Assembly: GCA_947465495.1 (NCBI GenBank) | Contig: CANIAS010000006.1 | Location: forward strand, 1-64,000 | Direction: 5' to 3' | Length of the DNA: 64,000 bases | Source of the DNA: Candidatus Pollutiaquabacter sp. | GTDB taxonomy: Bacteria > Bacteroidota > Bacteroidia > AKYH767-A > 2013-40CM-41-45 | Shown here: piece by piece, positions 18,851 to 28,186 of the stretch | Layout: each line of letters starts with the position of its first letter | Numbering within the stretch: the stretch's first letter is position 1 | Made by a program: the position numbers and the translations under genes | Notes under the pieces: generated by a model | What the model was told of the DNA's origin: nothing | Seen by the model: only the letters and a program-made list of their open reading frames with translations | Databases searched by the model: none

Positions 18851-20107
18851 ATGAGCATTATCGGCCGCATCAAGAAATCAAGTCTAACGTACTCTCTTTT
18901 CATCGTCGCATTTTTTGCTGTCTTGACAGTGTCCGCACAGGATGCTGCTTCAACGCAAGATGGTGAGGCACTCTTCAAAGCCAACTGTGCCAGTTGCCAT
19001 GCGGTGAAGGAAAAAATGATCGGTCCTGCGCTGAAAGGAATTGAAACGCGCCGCTCTGAAGAGTGGATTTTGAAGTGGGTGAAAAATTCATCGGCAGTTA
19101 TCAAATCTGGTGATGACTATGCAGTAAAGCTCTACAACGACAATAACAAAGTTGCCATGCCATCCTTCAATCTGAAGGATGCTGAGATTAATTCCATTCT
19201 CGCGTACATCAAAGTCGAGGCTGCCAAGCCAGATGCAGTTCCTGGTGGTGCAGGTGTTCCTGGTGCAGCTCCTGTTCAGGAAGAAAAGCCTATCGGATTA
19301 TATCTCCTGATTGCGGCCATTGTTCTTTTATTATTAGCTGGCATGCTTGGCCGGGTGCAACAAATTCTTGAGCGTACGGTCCGCCAGCGTGAAGGATTGC
19401 CTGAGCCGGTACCAATGAGTCGTAAAGCAGCGGCCATTCATTGGGCGCGCAACAACAAGAAATTAGTAGCTGTATTGCTTCTCGTCTTTGTAAGTTGGGG
19501 AAGTGTTAAAGGTTGGTATACGTTGAAAAATATTGGCGTTATGCAAGGATACACGCCTGATCAACCAATCAAATATTCACATAAGTTACATGCTGGTGAG
19601 ATGCAGATTCAGTGTATCTACTGCCACAGTGGTGCTGAGCGTGGCAAAGTTGCCGGGATTCCATCTGCCAATGTTTGTATGAACTGTCACAAATATGTTC
19701 GCAAAGGACCTGAAACAGGGACAGAAGAAATTGCTAAAATCTACAAGGCGCTGGACTACGATCCTGATAAAGGCACGTATGGTCCAAACCCTAAACCAAT
19801 TCAATGGGTGCGTGTTCACAACCTTCCTGATCTGGCTTATTTTAACCATGGTCAGCACGTAGCTGTCGGAAAGATTGCTTGTCAAACTTGCCATGGTCCA
19901 GTCCAAGATAGTATGACCGTAGTTGGTCAATATTCACCGCTCACGATGGGTTGGTGTATTGATTGCCATCGCCGTACTGAAGTTAAAATGGCTGGGAATG
20001 CCTATTACAACGATTATCATAAAGAGTTGCTTTCAAAGCCAGGTGCTGATTCCATCATCACCGTCTCTGAAATCGGCGGCTTGGAATGTGCTCGTTGCCA
20101 CTATTAA
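18851..20107 (+). CDS. actA: Alternative complex III multiheme cytochrome c subunit ActA
   Basis: Six CxxCH motifs (CASCH, CIYCH, CMNCH, CQTCH, CIDCH, CARCH), signal peptide MSIIGRIKKSSLTYSLFIVAFFAVLTVSAQ, followed by actB-F. Confidence 0.93.
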   Translation: MSIIGRIKKSSLTYSLFIVAFFAVLTVSAQDAASTQDGEALFKANCASCHAVKEKMIGPALKGIETRRSEEWILKWVKNSSAVIKSGDDYAVKLYNDNNKVAMPSFNLKDAEINSILAYIKVEAAKPDAVPGGAGVPGAAPVQEEKPIGLYLLIAAIVLLLLAGMLGRVQQILERTVRQREGLPEPVPMSRKAAAIHWARNNKKLVAVLLLVFVSWGSVKGWYTLKNIGVMQGYTPDQPIKYSHKLHAGEMQIQCIYCHSGAERGKVAGIPSANVCMNCHKYVRKGPETGTEEIAKIYKALDYDPDKGTYGPNPKPIQWVRVHNLPDLAYFNHGQHVAVGKIACQTCHGPVQDSMTVVGQYSPLTMGWCIDCHRRTEVKMAGNAYYNDYHKELLSKPGADSIITVSEIGGLECARCHY

Positions 20108-20169
20108 TCGTCCACTGTACGGAATTACCGTTTCAAATACAGTCAAAGCACTTATTATAACACTACCCG

Positions 20170-23100
20170 ATGAGCCAACGCTATTGGAAAGGAATGGAGG
20201 AATTACGGAACGAACCGGAATTCAACCGTCTTAAGAACAACGAGTTTTACGAGAATCTTCCGCTCGATGAAGTGATGCAGAAGAAGTCGGACGATGTCTC
20301 ATTGACGCCGCGCCGCGACTTCCTTAAATTTCTCGGCTTTGGTGTCGCCGCTGCTTCATTGGCAGCTTGCGAAGCGCCAGTTCGTAAAACGATTCCCTAC
20401 CTGATTCGCCCTGATCAGATTACTCCGGGTATCGCTAACTGGTATGCTTCGACCTACTTCGATGGCTACGATTATTGCAGTGTGCTGGTAAAGACCCGCG
20501 ATGGTCGTCCAATCAAGTTAGAAGGAAATACGTTGAGTAGTGTCACCAAAGGCGGTGTCAATGCTCGTGTACAAGCCAGCATTCTTTCATTGTATGATTC
20601 TGTTCGTTATAAGTCTCCGATGATTGGTGGCAAATCTGCCAGTTGGTCGGAAGTTGACGGAGAAGTAGCAGGAAAATTAGCTGGGATTGCTGCTAAAGGC
20701 GGTAAGATTCGCATCCTTTCTTCAACGGTGAACAGTCCTTCTACGTTGAAAGTAATTGGTGATTTTGCGACCAAGTTCCCGACGGCCAAGCACATCCAAT
20801 ACGATGCAGTTTCTGCGTCAGCGATGCGTCAAGCTAATATGGAGAGTTTTGGGGTGAACGCTATTCCTTCCTACAGCCTAGATAAGGCTGAGGTTATCGT
20901 TAGTCTTGGCGCTGACTTCCTGGTAAACTGGATTTCCCCAGTGGAACATTCCAAGCAGTATGCAGCTACGCGAAAACTCGACGATGGTAAAAAGTCCATG
21001 TCGCGACACATTCAATTTGAGTCTGCGCTTTCTGTGACGGGTTCTAATGCTGATCAACGAGTAACAGTTAAGCCTTCTCAGCAGATGGCAGTAGCCACAG
21101 CTCTTTATAATGCGGTTGCTGCTAAATCAGGCGCAACGCCTGTCGCTTCGTCTGCTAGTGGTGAACTTCAAAAAACTGTCAACACAGTAGCGGAAGAATT
21201 ATTGAGTAGTAAAGGTAAATCAGTGGTCCTCTGCGGAATCAATAATGTGGCGCTGCAAAACGTTGTGAACGGAATCAACGCATTGTTGGGCAACTACGGC
21301 AGTACCATCGATCTTGATAATTACAGTAACCTGCGTAATGGATCAGATGCGGATATGGCAGGGTTGATGGACGAACTGTCCAAAGGTGAGGTAGCCGCTT
21401 TGTTGGTATACAATTGCAATCCAGTTTATACTCATCCTAAAGGTGCAGACATTGCCAAGGCGATGAAAAGCATCGAATTGACGGTCGCTTTCTCGGATCG
21501 CCCGGATGAGACAGCTTCCATGTGTGGTTACAATTGTCCAGATTTACACCAACTTGAATCGTGGAATGATTTTGAACCACGCCACGGAGCTTATTCATTA
21601 TCACAACCTACCATTTCTCCACTCTTTGATGCTCGTCAGATGCAAGAGAGTTTGATGAATTGGTCTGGAAATCCAGGTAACTACCACGATTACTTGCGTG
21701 CAAATTGGAGTGCAAAGGCAACTTCTTGGGAAAAAGCATTGCAAGACGGTCTCGTAGAGACCACAGGTGGTACTGTTGCACAACCGTATACCTGTAAGGC
21801 AGATTTATCAGCAGCAGCGAATACTGCTTCAGCCACCTCCGGGATGGAGCTGGTGATTTACGAAAAGACCGGTATCGGAAATGGTGCACAAGCCAATAAT
21901 CCTTGGCTCCAGGAACTTCCTGATCCAATCACCAAGATTACCTGGGATAATTACTTAACTGTTTCTCCTGCGGATGCTCGCGAAAAAGGATGGAAACAAG
22001 GCAATGTTATCACTATTAAAGTAGGAAATTCATCCGTTAAGGCTCCTGTAGTTGTTCAGCCTGGTCAAGCAGTTGGTACGGTTGGTATTGCACTCGGCTA
22101 TGGCCGTACGGTTGCCGGTAAAGTTGCTGACAACCGTGGTGTCAATGCCTACCAATTGGTAGGTATGGAGGGTTCTACGTTGAGCTATAATCTTTCTGGC
22201 GTGTCTATCGATAAGACCACGGACGATGATTACGTACTTGCAGGAACACAGACTCACCATACGATGATGGGTCGTGAGATTGTGAAAGAAACAACTCTCG
22301 GCGCATGGATCAAAAATCCTAAGGCAGGAAATCCTGAGGAGCTTTTCGAAGTACATGTTGGACATGAAAAAACAGAGAAGCCCGCTGAAGAAGTTAGTTT
22401 GTGGGATAATCATGAAGATGGTCACCACCACTGGGGGATGGCTATCGATTTGAATTCCTGTACAGGTTGTGGATCTTGCGTTGTAGCCTGTACTGCTGAG
22501 AACAATGTTCCTGTAGTCGGTAAAGACGAGGTACAGCGCAGTCGTGAAATGCATTGGATGCGAATTGACCGTTATTATTCGAGCGATGCGGATCCAAAAG
22601 AAGGAGAAAGCGGCGACATCAAGTTGATGGAAATTCCGAGCGATAATCCGCGAGTCGTTTTCCAGCCGGTCATGTGTCAGCATTGCGCGCATGCTCCTTG
22701 CGAAACAGTTTGTCCGGTGATCGCTACCAGTCATAGCTCAGAGGGATTGAACCAAATGACGTATAACCGTTGTGTAGGTACCCGTTATTGCGCGAACAAC
22801 TGTCCATACAAAGTACGTCGCTTCAACTGGTTCAAATATTCCGACAACGAGCAATTCGCAACGAATATCTCGATGAACGACGATCTTGGTAAGATGGTCT
22901 TGAATCCGGATGTGACAGTTCGTGCACGTGGTGTCATGGAAAAATGTTCCATGTGCGTGCAACGTATCCAGGAAGGTAAGCTCAATGCGAAGCGTGCCGG
23001 ACAGCCAATTTCAGACGGACAAATTCAAACGGCCTGTGCGCAGTCGTGTCCTACCAATGCCATTACCTTCGGTGATTTCCGTAATAAGGAAAGCCGTTTG

Positions 23101-23217
23101 AATAAGCTTTGGGATCCTAAAGGACGTAGCTACCACTTGCTCGGCGAGTTGAACGTTCAGCCGAACGTCTACTATCAGACCAAGGTTCGTAACATCGAAG
23201 AGGGAAAAGAAGCCTGA
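20170..23217 (+). CDS. actB: Alternative complex III iron-sulfur/molybdopterin-oxidoreductase-like subunit ActB
   Basis: Tat-like RRDFLKFLGFGVAAASLAACEAP; C-terminal Fe-S motifs CTGCGSCVVAC, CQHCAHAPCETVCPV, CVGTRYCANNCPY, CSMCVQR. Confidence 0.95.
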   Translation: MSQRYWKGMEELRNEPEFNRLKNNEFYENLPLDEVMQKKSDDVSLTPRRDFLKFLGFGVAAASLAACEAPVRKTIPYLIRPDQITPGIANWYASTYFDGYDYCSVLVKTRDGRPIKLEGNTLSSVTKGGVNARVQASILSLYDSVRYKSPMIGGKSASWSEVDGEVAGKLAGIAAKGGKIRILSSTVNSPSTLKVIGDFATKFPTAKHIQYDAVSASAMRQANMESFGVNAIPSYSLDKAEVIVSLGADFLVNWISPVEHSKQYAATRKLDDGKKSMSRHIQFESALSVTGSNADQRVTVKPSQQMAVATALYNAVAAKSGATPVASSASGELQKTVNTVAEELLSSKGKSVVLCGINNVALQNVVNGINALLGNYGSTIDLDNYSNLRNGSDADMAGLMDELSKGEVAALLVYNCNPVYTHPKGADIAKAMKSIELTVAFSDRPDETASMCGYNCPDLHQLESWNDFEPRHGAYSLSQPTISPLFDARQMQESLMNWSGNPGNYHDYLRANWSAKATSWEKALQDGLVETTGGTVAQPYTCKADLSAAANTASATSGMELVIYEKTGIGNGAQANNPWLQELPDPITKITWDNYLTVSPADAREKGWKQGNVITIKVGNSSVKAPVVVQPGQAVGTVGIALGYGRTVAGKVADNRGVNAYQLVGMEGSTLSYNLSGVSIDKTTDDDYVLAGTQTHHTMMGREIVKETTLGAWIKNPKAGNPEELFEVHVGHEKTEKPAEEVSLWDNHEDGHHHWGMAIDLNSCTGCGSCVVACTAENNVPVVGKDEVQRSREMHWMRIDRYYSSDADPKEGESGDIKLMEIPSDNPRVVFQPVMCQHCAHAPCETVCPVIATSHSSEGLNQMTYNRCVGTRYCANNCPYKVRRFNWFKYSDNEQFATNISMNDDLGKMVLNPDVTVRARGVMEKCSMCVQRIQEGKLNAKRAGQPISDGQIQTACAQSCPTNAITFGDFRNKESRLNKLWDPKGRSYHLLGELNVQPNVYYQTKVRNIEEGKEA

Positions 23218-23251
23218 TCATTTATACTAGAAAAAGCATTCATTCAGCAAT

Positions 23252-24637
23252 ATGAGCCATGCATCCAACGAATCGGTCGTACGTGACCCTCTTATTCTAG
23301 GGAATAAGACGTATCACCAGATGACCGAAGAGATTTGCCGACCCATCGAAGGCAAAGCGAATAAATATTGGTGGGCCTCATTTATCGTTGCCTTTACGGC
23401 GATGATTTGGGGAATCATTTGTCTTTCCTATACGGTAGGTAACGGTATTGGATCGTGGGGAGCAAACAAGACTGTCGGTTGGGCGTGGGACATCACCAAC
23501 TTCGTTTGGTGGATCGGTATTGGTCACGCCGGCACCTTAATATCTGCGGTACTATTACTTTTCCGTCAGCGTTGGAGAATGTCTATCAACCGCTCAGCGG
23601 AGGCGATGACCATTTTCGCAGTTGTTTGCGCAGGACTTTTCCCCTTGTTCCACACGGGTCGGCCTTGGTTGGATTACTGGATGCTTCCACTTCCTAACCA
23701 GTTTGGTTCGTTGTGGGTGAATTTCAATTCGCCGCTTTTGTGGGACGTTTTCGCCATCTCGACGTACTTTTCGGTATCCTTGGTGTTCTGGTACCTCGGA
23801 CTGTTGCCTGATTTGGCGACGGTTCGTGATCGTTGTGTGAATCCGACCAAACGTTTCATCTATGGTGCACTCTCTTTCGGATGGAAGGGCACTGCACGCG
23901 ACTGGCATCGCTTCGAAGAAGTATCGTTAGTACTTGCTGGTCTTTCTACTCCTTTGGTACTGTCGGTTCACACCATTGTATCCTTTGACTTCGCAACGTC
24001 CATCGTACCGGGCTGGCACACGACCATTTTCCCTCCGTATTTCGTAGCTGGGGCTATCTTTTCTGGTTTTGCCATGGTGTTAACGCTCTTGATTATCGCG
24101 CGCAAGGTGTTGTCGCTGGAGCAATACATCACGATGCAACACATTGAGTTGATGAATAAAATCATCATTCTGACGGGTTCGATTGTTGGTGTAGCCTACA
24201 TCACCGAGTTCTTCATCGCTTGGTACTCAGGAGTAGAGTATGAATCCTACGCGTTTATGAATCGTGCGTTCGGTCCGTATTGGTGGGCCTACTGGAGTAT
24301 GATGACATGCAATGTAATCTCTCCGCAGTTGTTTTGGTTTAAGAAGATTCGTACCAGCATTACAGCAACGTTCTTGTTGTCAATTGTAGTTAACATTGGA
24401 ATGTGGTTTGAGCGCTTCGTAATTATCGTTACCTCGCTACACCGCGACTTCCTGCCATCCAGCTGGACGATGTATTCCCCAACTTATATCGAGGTAGGTA
24501 TTTTTGTCGGAACAATCGGGTTGTTTTTCACCCTGTTCTTAATATTCTCTCGTGTATTCCCTGTGATCGCTCTTGCAGAATTGAAGACGATCCTGAAGAA
24601 GACTGGTAATCAATACAAGAAAAAGAGCGTACTGTAA
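23252..24637 (+). CDS. actC: Alternative complex III NrfD/PsrC-like membrane subunit ActC
   Basis: Polytopic; WAWDITNFVWWIGIGHAGTLISAVLLLFRQRWRMSINRSAEAMTIFAV. Confidence 0.95.
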   Translation: MSHASNESVVRDPLILGNKTYHQMTEEICRPIEGKANKYWWASFIVAFTAMIWGIICLSYTVGNGIGSWGANKTVGWAWDITNFVWWIGIGHAGTLISAVLLLFRQRWRMSINRSAEAMTIFAVVCAGLFPLFHTGRPWLDYWMLPLPNQFGSLWVNFNSPLLWDVFAISTYFSVSLVFWYLGLLPDLATVRDRCVNPTKRFIYGALSFGWKGTARDWHRFEEVSLVLAGLSTPLVLSVHTIVSFDFATSIVPGWHTTIFPPYFVAGAIFSGFAMVLTLLIIARKVLSLEQYITMQHIELMNKIIILTGSIVGVAYITEFFIAWYSGVEYESYAFMNRAFGPYWWAYWSMMTCNVISPQLFWFKKIRTSITATFLLSIVVNIGMWFERFVIIVTSLHRDFLPSSWTMYSPTYIEVGIFVGTIGLFFTLFLIFSRVFPVIALAELKTILKKTGNQYKKKSVL

Positions 24638-24639
24638 AA

Positions 24640-25173
24640 ATGGCTAAACGAATCTACGGCGTCTTCGATGACGAAGAAATCCTGCTGAATGCCATTCCGG
24701 CGTTGAAAGCAAACGGAGTCGTGTGCAAGGATGTTCAAAGTCCTTTCCCGATTCACGGAATTGAAAGCGTAATCGGTGTTCCGCGTACGCGTATCTCCAT
24801 CGCATCCTTTTTGTATGGTATCACCGGAACGTCGTTGGCGTTGCTGATGGTATGGTACATGATGATCTCTGACTGGCCGATTAATATCGGTGGTAAACCT
24901 AATTTCGCCCTCTACTTGAATCTGCCGGCGTTTATTCCGGTCACCTTTGAGTTGACGGTATTCTGTGCCGCTCACGGCATGGCGATAACGTTCTTGCTTC
25001 GAAGCAAATTGCTTCCAGGTGTTACAGCACCAATTCCACATCCACGTGTAACCGATGACAAGTTCATCTTGCACGTAGACGTGAAAGACGAGCACGCCAT
25101 CCAGGCGGTGACCGCCCAGCTGAAAGGCGCAGGCGCATCCGAAGTCCTTACGCAATCTCTCCAATCCGCTTGA
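24640..25173 (+). CDS. actD: Alternative complex III subunit ActD (DUF3341)
   Basis: IYGVFDDEEILLNAIPALKANGV...PFPIHGIE; two TM helices; operon position. Confidence 0.93.
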   Translation: MAKRIYGVFDDEEILLNAIPALKANGVVCKDVQSPFPIHGIESVIGVPRTRISIASFLYGITGTSLALLMVWYMMISDWPINIGGKPNFALYLNLPAFIPVTFELTVFCAAHGMAITFLLRSKLLPGVTAPIPHPRVTDDKFILHVDVKDEHAIQAVTAQLKGAGASEVLTQSLQSA

Positions 25174-25817
25174 TCAGTCGCATGAAGAAAGCACTCCTTT
25201 ACCTGTCCTTTTTCGCAGCGGCAGCCTGCAGTTCTCCTTCGGAAGATCCGAAGAGCACTGGAACCGAATACATGCCTGACATGTACCGCGGTCCTGCCTA
25301 CGAAACCTACTCCATGAATCCACTCTATAAGGATAGCATGACATCTCGCCAACCGGTCGCAGGAACGGTTGCACGTGCCAATGCTATTTACTCGGACGTG
25401 GATCGATTGATGAGCAATGATTACATGATTGCGACGTATCCTCCTACTCCGGATGGATATGAAGCAGCCGGAACTTCGCTAAAGAACCCAATTGCCCTTA
25501 CGGATGTAAGTATGGCCGAGGGCAAACGACTTTTTGAGAACTACTGCATGATTTGTCATGGCACTGCCGGTATGGGTGATGGCCCGGTTGTTCAACGTAA
25601 CGGCCCTAAACCTCCAGCATACAGCTCGGAACAGTTGAAAAATCTCCCGGAAGGCAAAATGTTCCATTCCATTCATTATGGAAAGAACATGATGGGTTCT
25701 CATGCCTCCCAGTTGACGGCTACCCAGCGCTGGATGATTATCCACTATGTACAAACCTTGCAAAAAGGCGCAGCTGCTGCGGCAGCTACCGACTCTACTG
25801 CTGCCTCTAAAATGTAA
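25170..25817 (+). CDS. actE: Alternative complex III monoheme cytochrome c lipoprotein ActE
   Basis: Lipobox AAACSS; single CMICHGTAGMGDGP; ATGA-type overlap with actD. Confidence 0.93.
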   Translation: MISRMKKALLYLSFFAAAACSSPSEDPKSTGTEYMPDMYRGPAYETYSMNPLYKDSMTSRQPVAGTVARANAIYSDVDRLMSNDYMIATYPPTPDGYEAAGTSLKNPIALTDVSMAEGKRLFENYCMICHGTAGMGDGPVVQRNGPKPPAYSSEQLKNLPEGKMFHSIHYGKNMMGSHASQLTATQRWMIIHYVQTLQKGAAAAAATDSTAASKM

Positions 25818-25835
25818 TTCCACACATCGAAAGCT

Positions 25836-27017
25836 ATGATGGATCAAAAATTTGAACTCAATCAGAATAACAAGGTACTGCCCTTGGTCATGATCGCCGT
25901 AGGTGTGGCGGCTGTTGCCATTGGTTTTATGAGTGACCCAACTCGTACGTGGGCCTCCTTGTTGATCAATAACTTTTATTTCAACGCCATTGCTTTAGCG
26001 GGAACCTTCTTCGTTGCAGTGCAGCTGATCGCCCAGTCAGGCTGGTCGGTGGCTGTGATTCGTGTTCCAGAAGCGATGGGTGCTTTCATGAAATATGGAA
26101 TGCTTGGAATGATCCTTATTTTCGTTTTCGGTCACCATGATCTTTACCATTGGACACACCCTGAATTGTACGATAAGGCAAGTCCTGAATATGACGCTAT
26201 TCTTGCAGGAAAAAGTGGCTTTTTGAACATCCCTTTCTTTATGGTGCGTATCATTGCTTATGCCTTGATTTGGGTTGGTTTCACGTTTATGATTCGTAAA
26301 CGTTCTTTGGAAGAAGACCAGTTGGGTGGCGTAGATAGCTATCGTCGCAAAGTTACTTTGGGTGCGGTGTTTATCGTGCTATTTGCTGTTACATCTTCTA
26401 CCTCTGCATGGGATTTCTTAATGAGTATCGATGCACATTGGTTCTCCACATTGTTCGGCTGGTATACGTTTGCAGGGCTTTTTGTAAGCGGAATGGCTAT
26501 GATGGCTTTGTTGGTGTTGTACCTGAAGTCGCGTGGCTATATGGATCATGTTAACGAAAGTCACCTGCATGATGTAGGTAAATTCATGTTCGCATTTTCC
26601 ATCTTCTGGACCTACCTGTGGTTTTCTCAATTCATGCTGATTTGGTATGCTAACCTTCCTGAAGAAGTCGTGTATTACCAGATCCGTTGGATTTATTTCA
26701 AGAAACTTTGGGTGGCTAATTTGTTGATCAATTTCATCGCTCCATTCTTGGTATTGATGACACGCGATGCAAAACGCAAAACGCAAGTATTGTGGGTTGC
26801 TGGTTTTATCATTATTGGAGGTCACTGGCTGGATGTTTACCTGATGGTGACACCTGGCACGGTTGGCGCACATTGGCACATCGGATTTGTCGAGATTGGC
26901 ACGTTTATCGGGTATCTCGGTCTCTTCCTGTTCAGCACCTTCCGCGAGCTCTCCAAAGCCGCTATCGTTCCGAAAAATCACCCGATGTTGCCTGAAAGTC
27001 TTGAACATCACATCTGA
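25836..27017 (+). CDS. actF: Alternative complex III membrane subunit ActF
   Basis: Polytopic, QNNKVLPLVMIAVGVAAVAIGFMSDPTRTWASLLINNFYFNAIALAGTFFVAVQL; operon position. Confidence 0.93.
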   Translation: MMDQKFELNQNNKVLPLVMIAVGVAAVAIGFMSDPTRTWASLLINNFYFNAIALAGTFFVAVQLIAQSGWSVAVIRVPEAMGAFMKYGMLGMILIFVFGHHDLYHWTHPELYDKASPEYDAILAGKSGFLNIPFFMVRIIAYALIWVGFTFMIRKRSLEEDQLGGVDSYRRKVTLGAVFIVLFAVTSSTSAWDFLMSIDAHWFSTLFGWYTFAGLFVSGMAMMALLVLYLKSRGYMDHVNESHLHDVGKFMFAFSIFWTYLWFSQFMLIWYANLPEEVVYYQIRWIYFKKLWVANLLINFIAPFLVLMTRDAKRKTQVLWVAGFIIIGGHWLDVYLMVTPGTVGAHWHIGFVEIGTFIGYLGLFLFSTFRELSKAAIVPKNHPMLPESLEHHI

Positions 27018-27067
27018 TACGCTGAAGGCACCAATCATTTCGTACCAATAATCGAAGAACCACTTCC

Positions 27068-28132
27068 ATGATTAAGCTCCTAGTTCTTATAGTTGTAATT
27101 CTTGCCCTGCTGACCATTTGGCGGATTATCCGTGTCCTTGAATTGGTGCGCGATCTTCGTGGCGAAGAAGATTACATGAACGATAACGATTCCAAGAAGA
27201 ACGGTATTTATTCCATCATCTTCCTAGTGCTCGGTTTATTAGGGATGGTCTACTTTACCTTTGATGCAAAGAAATACTTGCTACCAGTGGCGGCCTCCAA
27301 GCACGGTGTATTGACGGACGACTATCTGTATTTGAACTTTGCCATCATCATAGTAGTATTCATCATTACGCAGATTCTCCTTTTCGGATTTGCTTATAAG
27401 TATCGTCATCGCAAAGGCCAGATGTCTTATTTTTATCCGGATAATCATAAACTGGAGTTGATTTGGACAGCCGTTCCTGCTGTTGTTTTGATGGGCTTGA
27501 TTGTTTATGGTTTGAAGTTATGGACCGACATTACGGGTCCGGCACCTAAAGATGCCATGGTGATTGAAATTTATGGAAAACAATTCGATTGGACGGCGCG
27601 TTATGCCGGTGAGGATAATAAACTCGGCCATTCCAATTTCAAGTTGATTACGGATGAAAATCCGTTGGGCGTGGATGTGAACGATCCAGCTTCGAAAGAT
27701 GATAAAATTACCCGTGACCTCTATCTTCCAGTAAATACACCAGTCCTGCTAAAAATCCATTCGCGTGACATCATTCACTCGGTATACCTTCCGCACCTGC
27801 GTGCTCAAATGAATGCCGTTCCGGGTATGGAGACACAATTCCATTTTGAATCTACGATTACCACAGATAGTATGAAGCAGATTACTGGTAACGATAAGTT
27901 TAGTTACATTTTGCTTTGCAATAAGATCTGTGGTGTGGCTCATTACAATATGCGCATGAATGTGGTGGTTTCTAAAAAGGATGAATTCATGAAATGGTAT
28001 CAAGGACAGTCGCTGGTATTTGCACCGGCAACTCCTGAAGCACCGGCAACTCCTGCAATAATTCCTGCTACAGATTCTACAAAGACCGCTCAAGGCGCCA
28101 ACACTACCTCCAAAGTAATCGCTTCCCGCTAA
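27068..28132 (+). CDS. coxB: Cytochrome c oxidase subunit II
   Basis: CuA site CNKICGVAHYNMRMNVVV; PVNTPVLLKIHSRDIIHSVYLPHLRAQMNAVPGM. Confidence 0.96.
   Translation: MIKLLVLIVVILALLTIWRIIRVLELVRDLRGEEDYMNDNDSKKNGIYSIIFLVLGLLGMVYFTFDAKKYLLPVAASKHGVLTDDYLYLNFAIIIVVFIITQILLFGFAYKYRHRKGQMSYFYPDNHKLELIWTAVPAVVLMGLIVYGLKLWTDITGPAPKDAMVIEIYGKQFDWTARYAGEDNKLGHSNFKLITDENPLGVDVNDPASKDDKITRDLYLPVNTPVLLKIHSRDIIHSVYLPHLRAQMNAVPGMETQFHFESTITTDSMKQITGNDKFSYILLCNKICGVAHYNMRMNVVVSKKDEFMKWYQGQSLVFAPATPEAPATPAIIPATDSTKTAQGANTTSKVIASR
28022..28055 (+). repeat. In-frame tandem repeat in coxB 3' end
   Basis: GCACCGGCAACTCCTG at 28022-28037 and 28040-28055, period 18 bp (APATPE/APATPA). Confidence 0.9.
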
Positions 28133-28186
28133 TCATTATCCGGGAAAAAAGTCATATCAGTAACGAATAAATAATAGTCAGCATAC

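Noticed and set aside
18546-18854. 102-aa plus-strand ORF before actA
   Set aside because: Spans the inverted repeats and candidate promoter; composition looks like translated intergenic AT-rich DNA
22030-22734. 234-aa minus-strand ORF antisense to actB
   Set aside because: Shadow ORF of a strongly conserved coding region; no recognisable motifs
26418-27038. 206-aa minus-strand ORF antisense to actF
   Set aside because: Shadow ORF; low-quality composition, no motif
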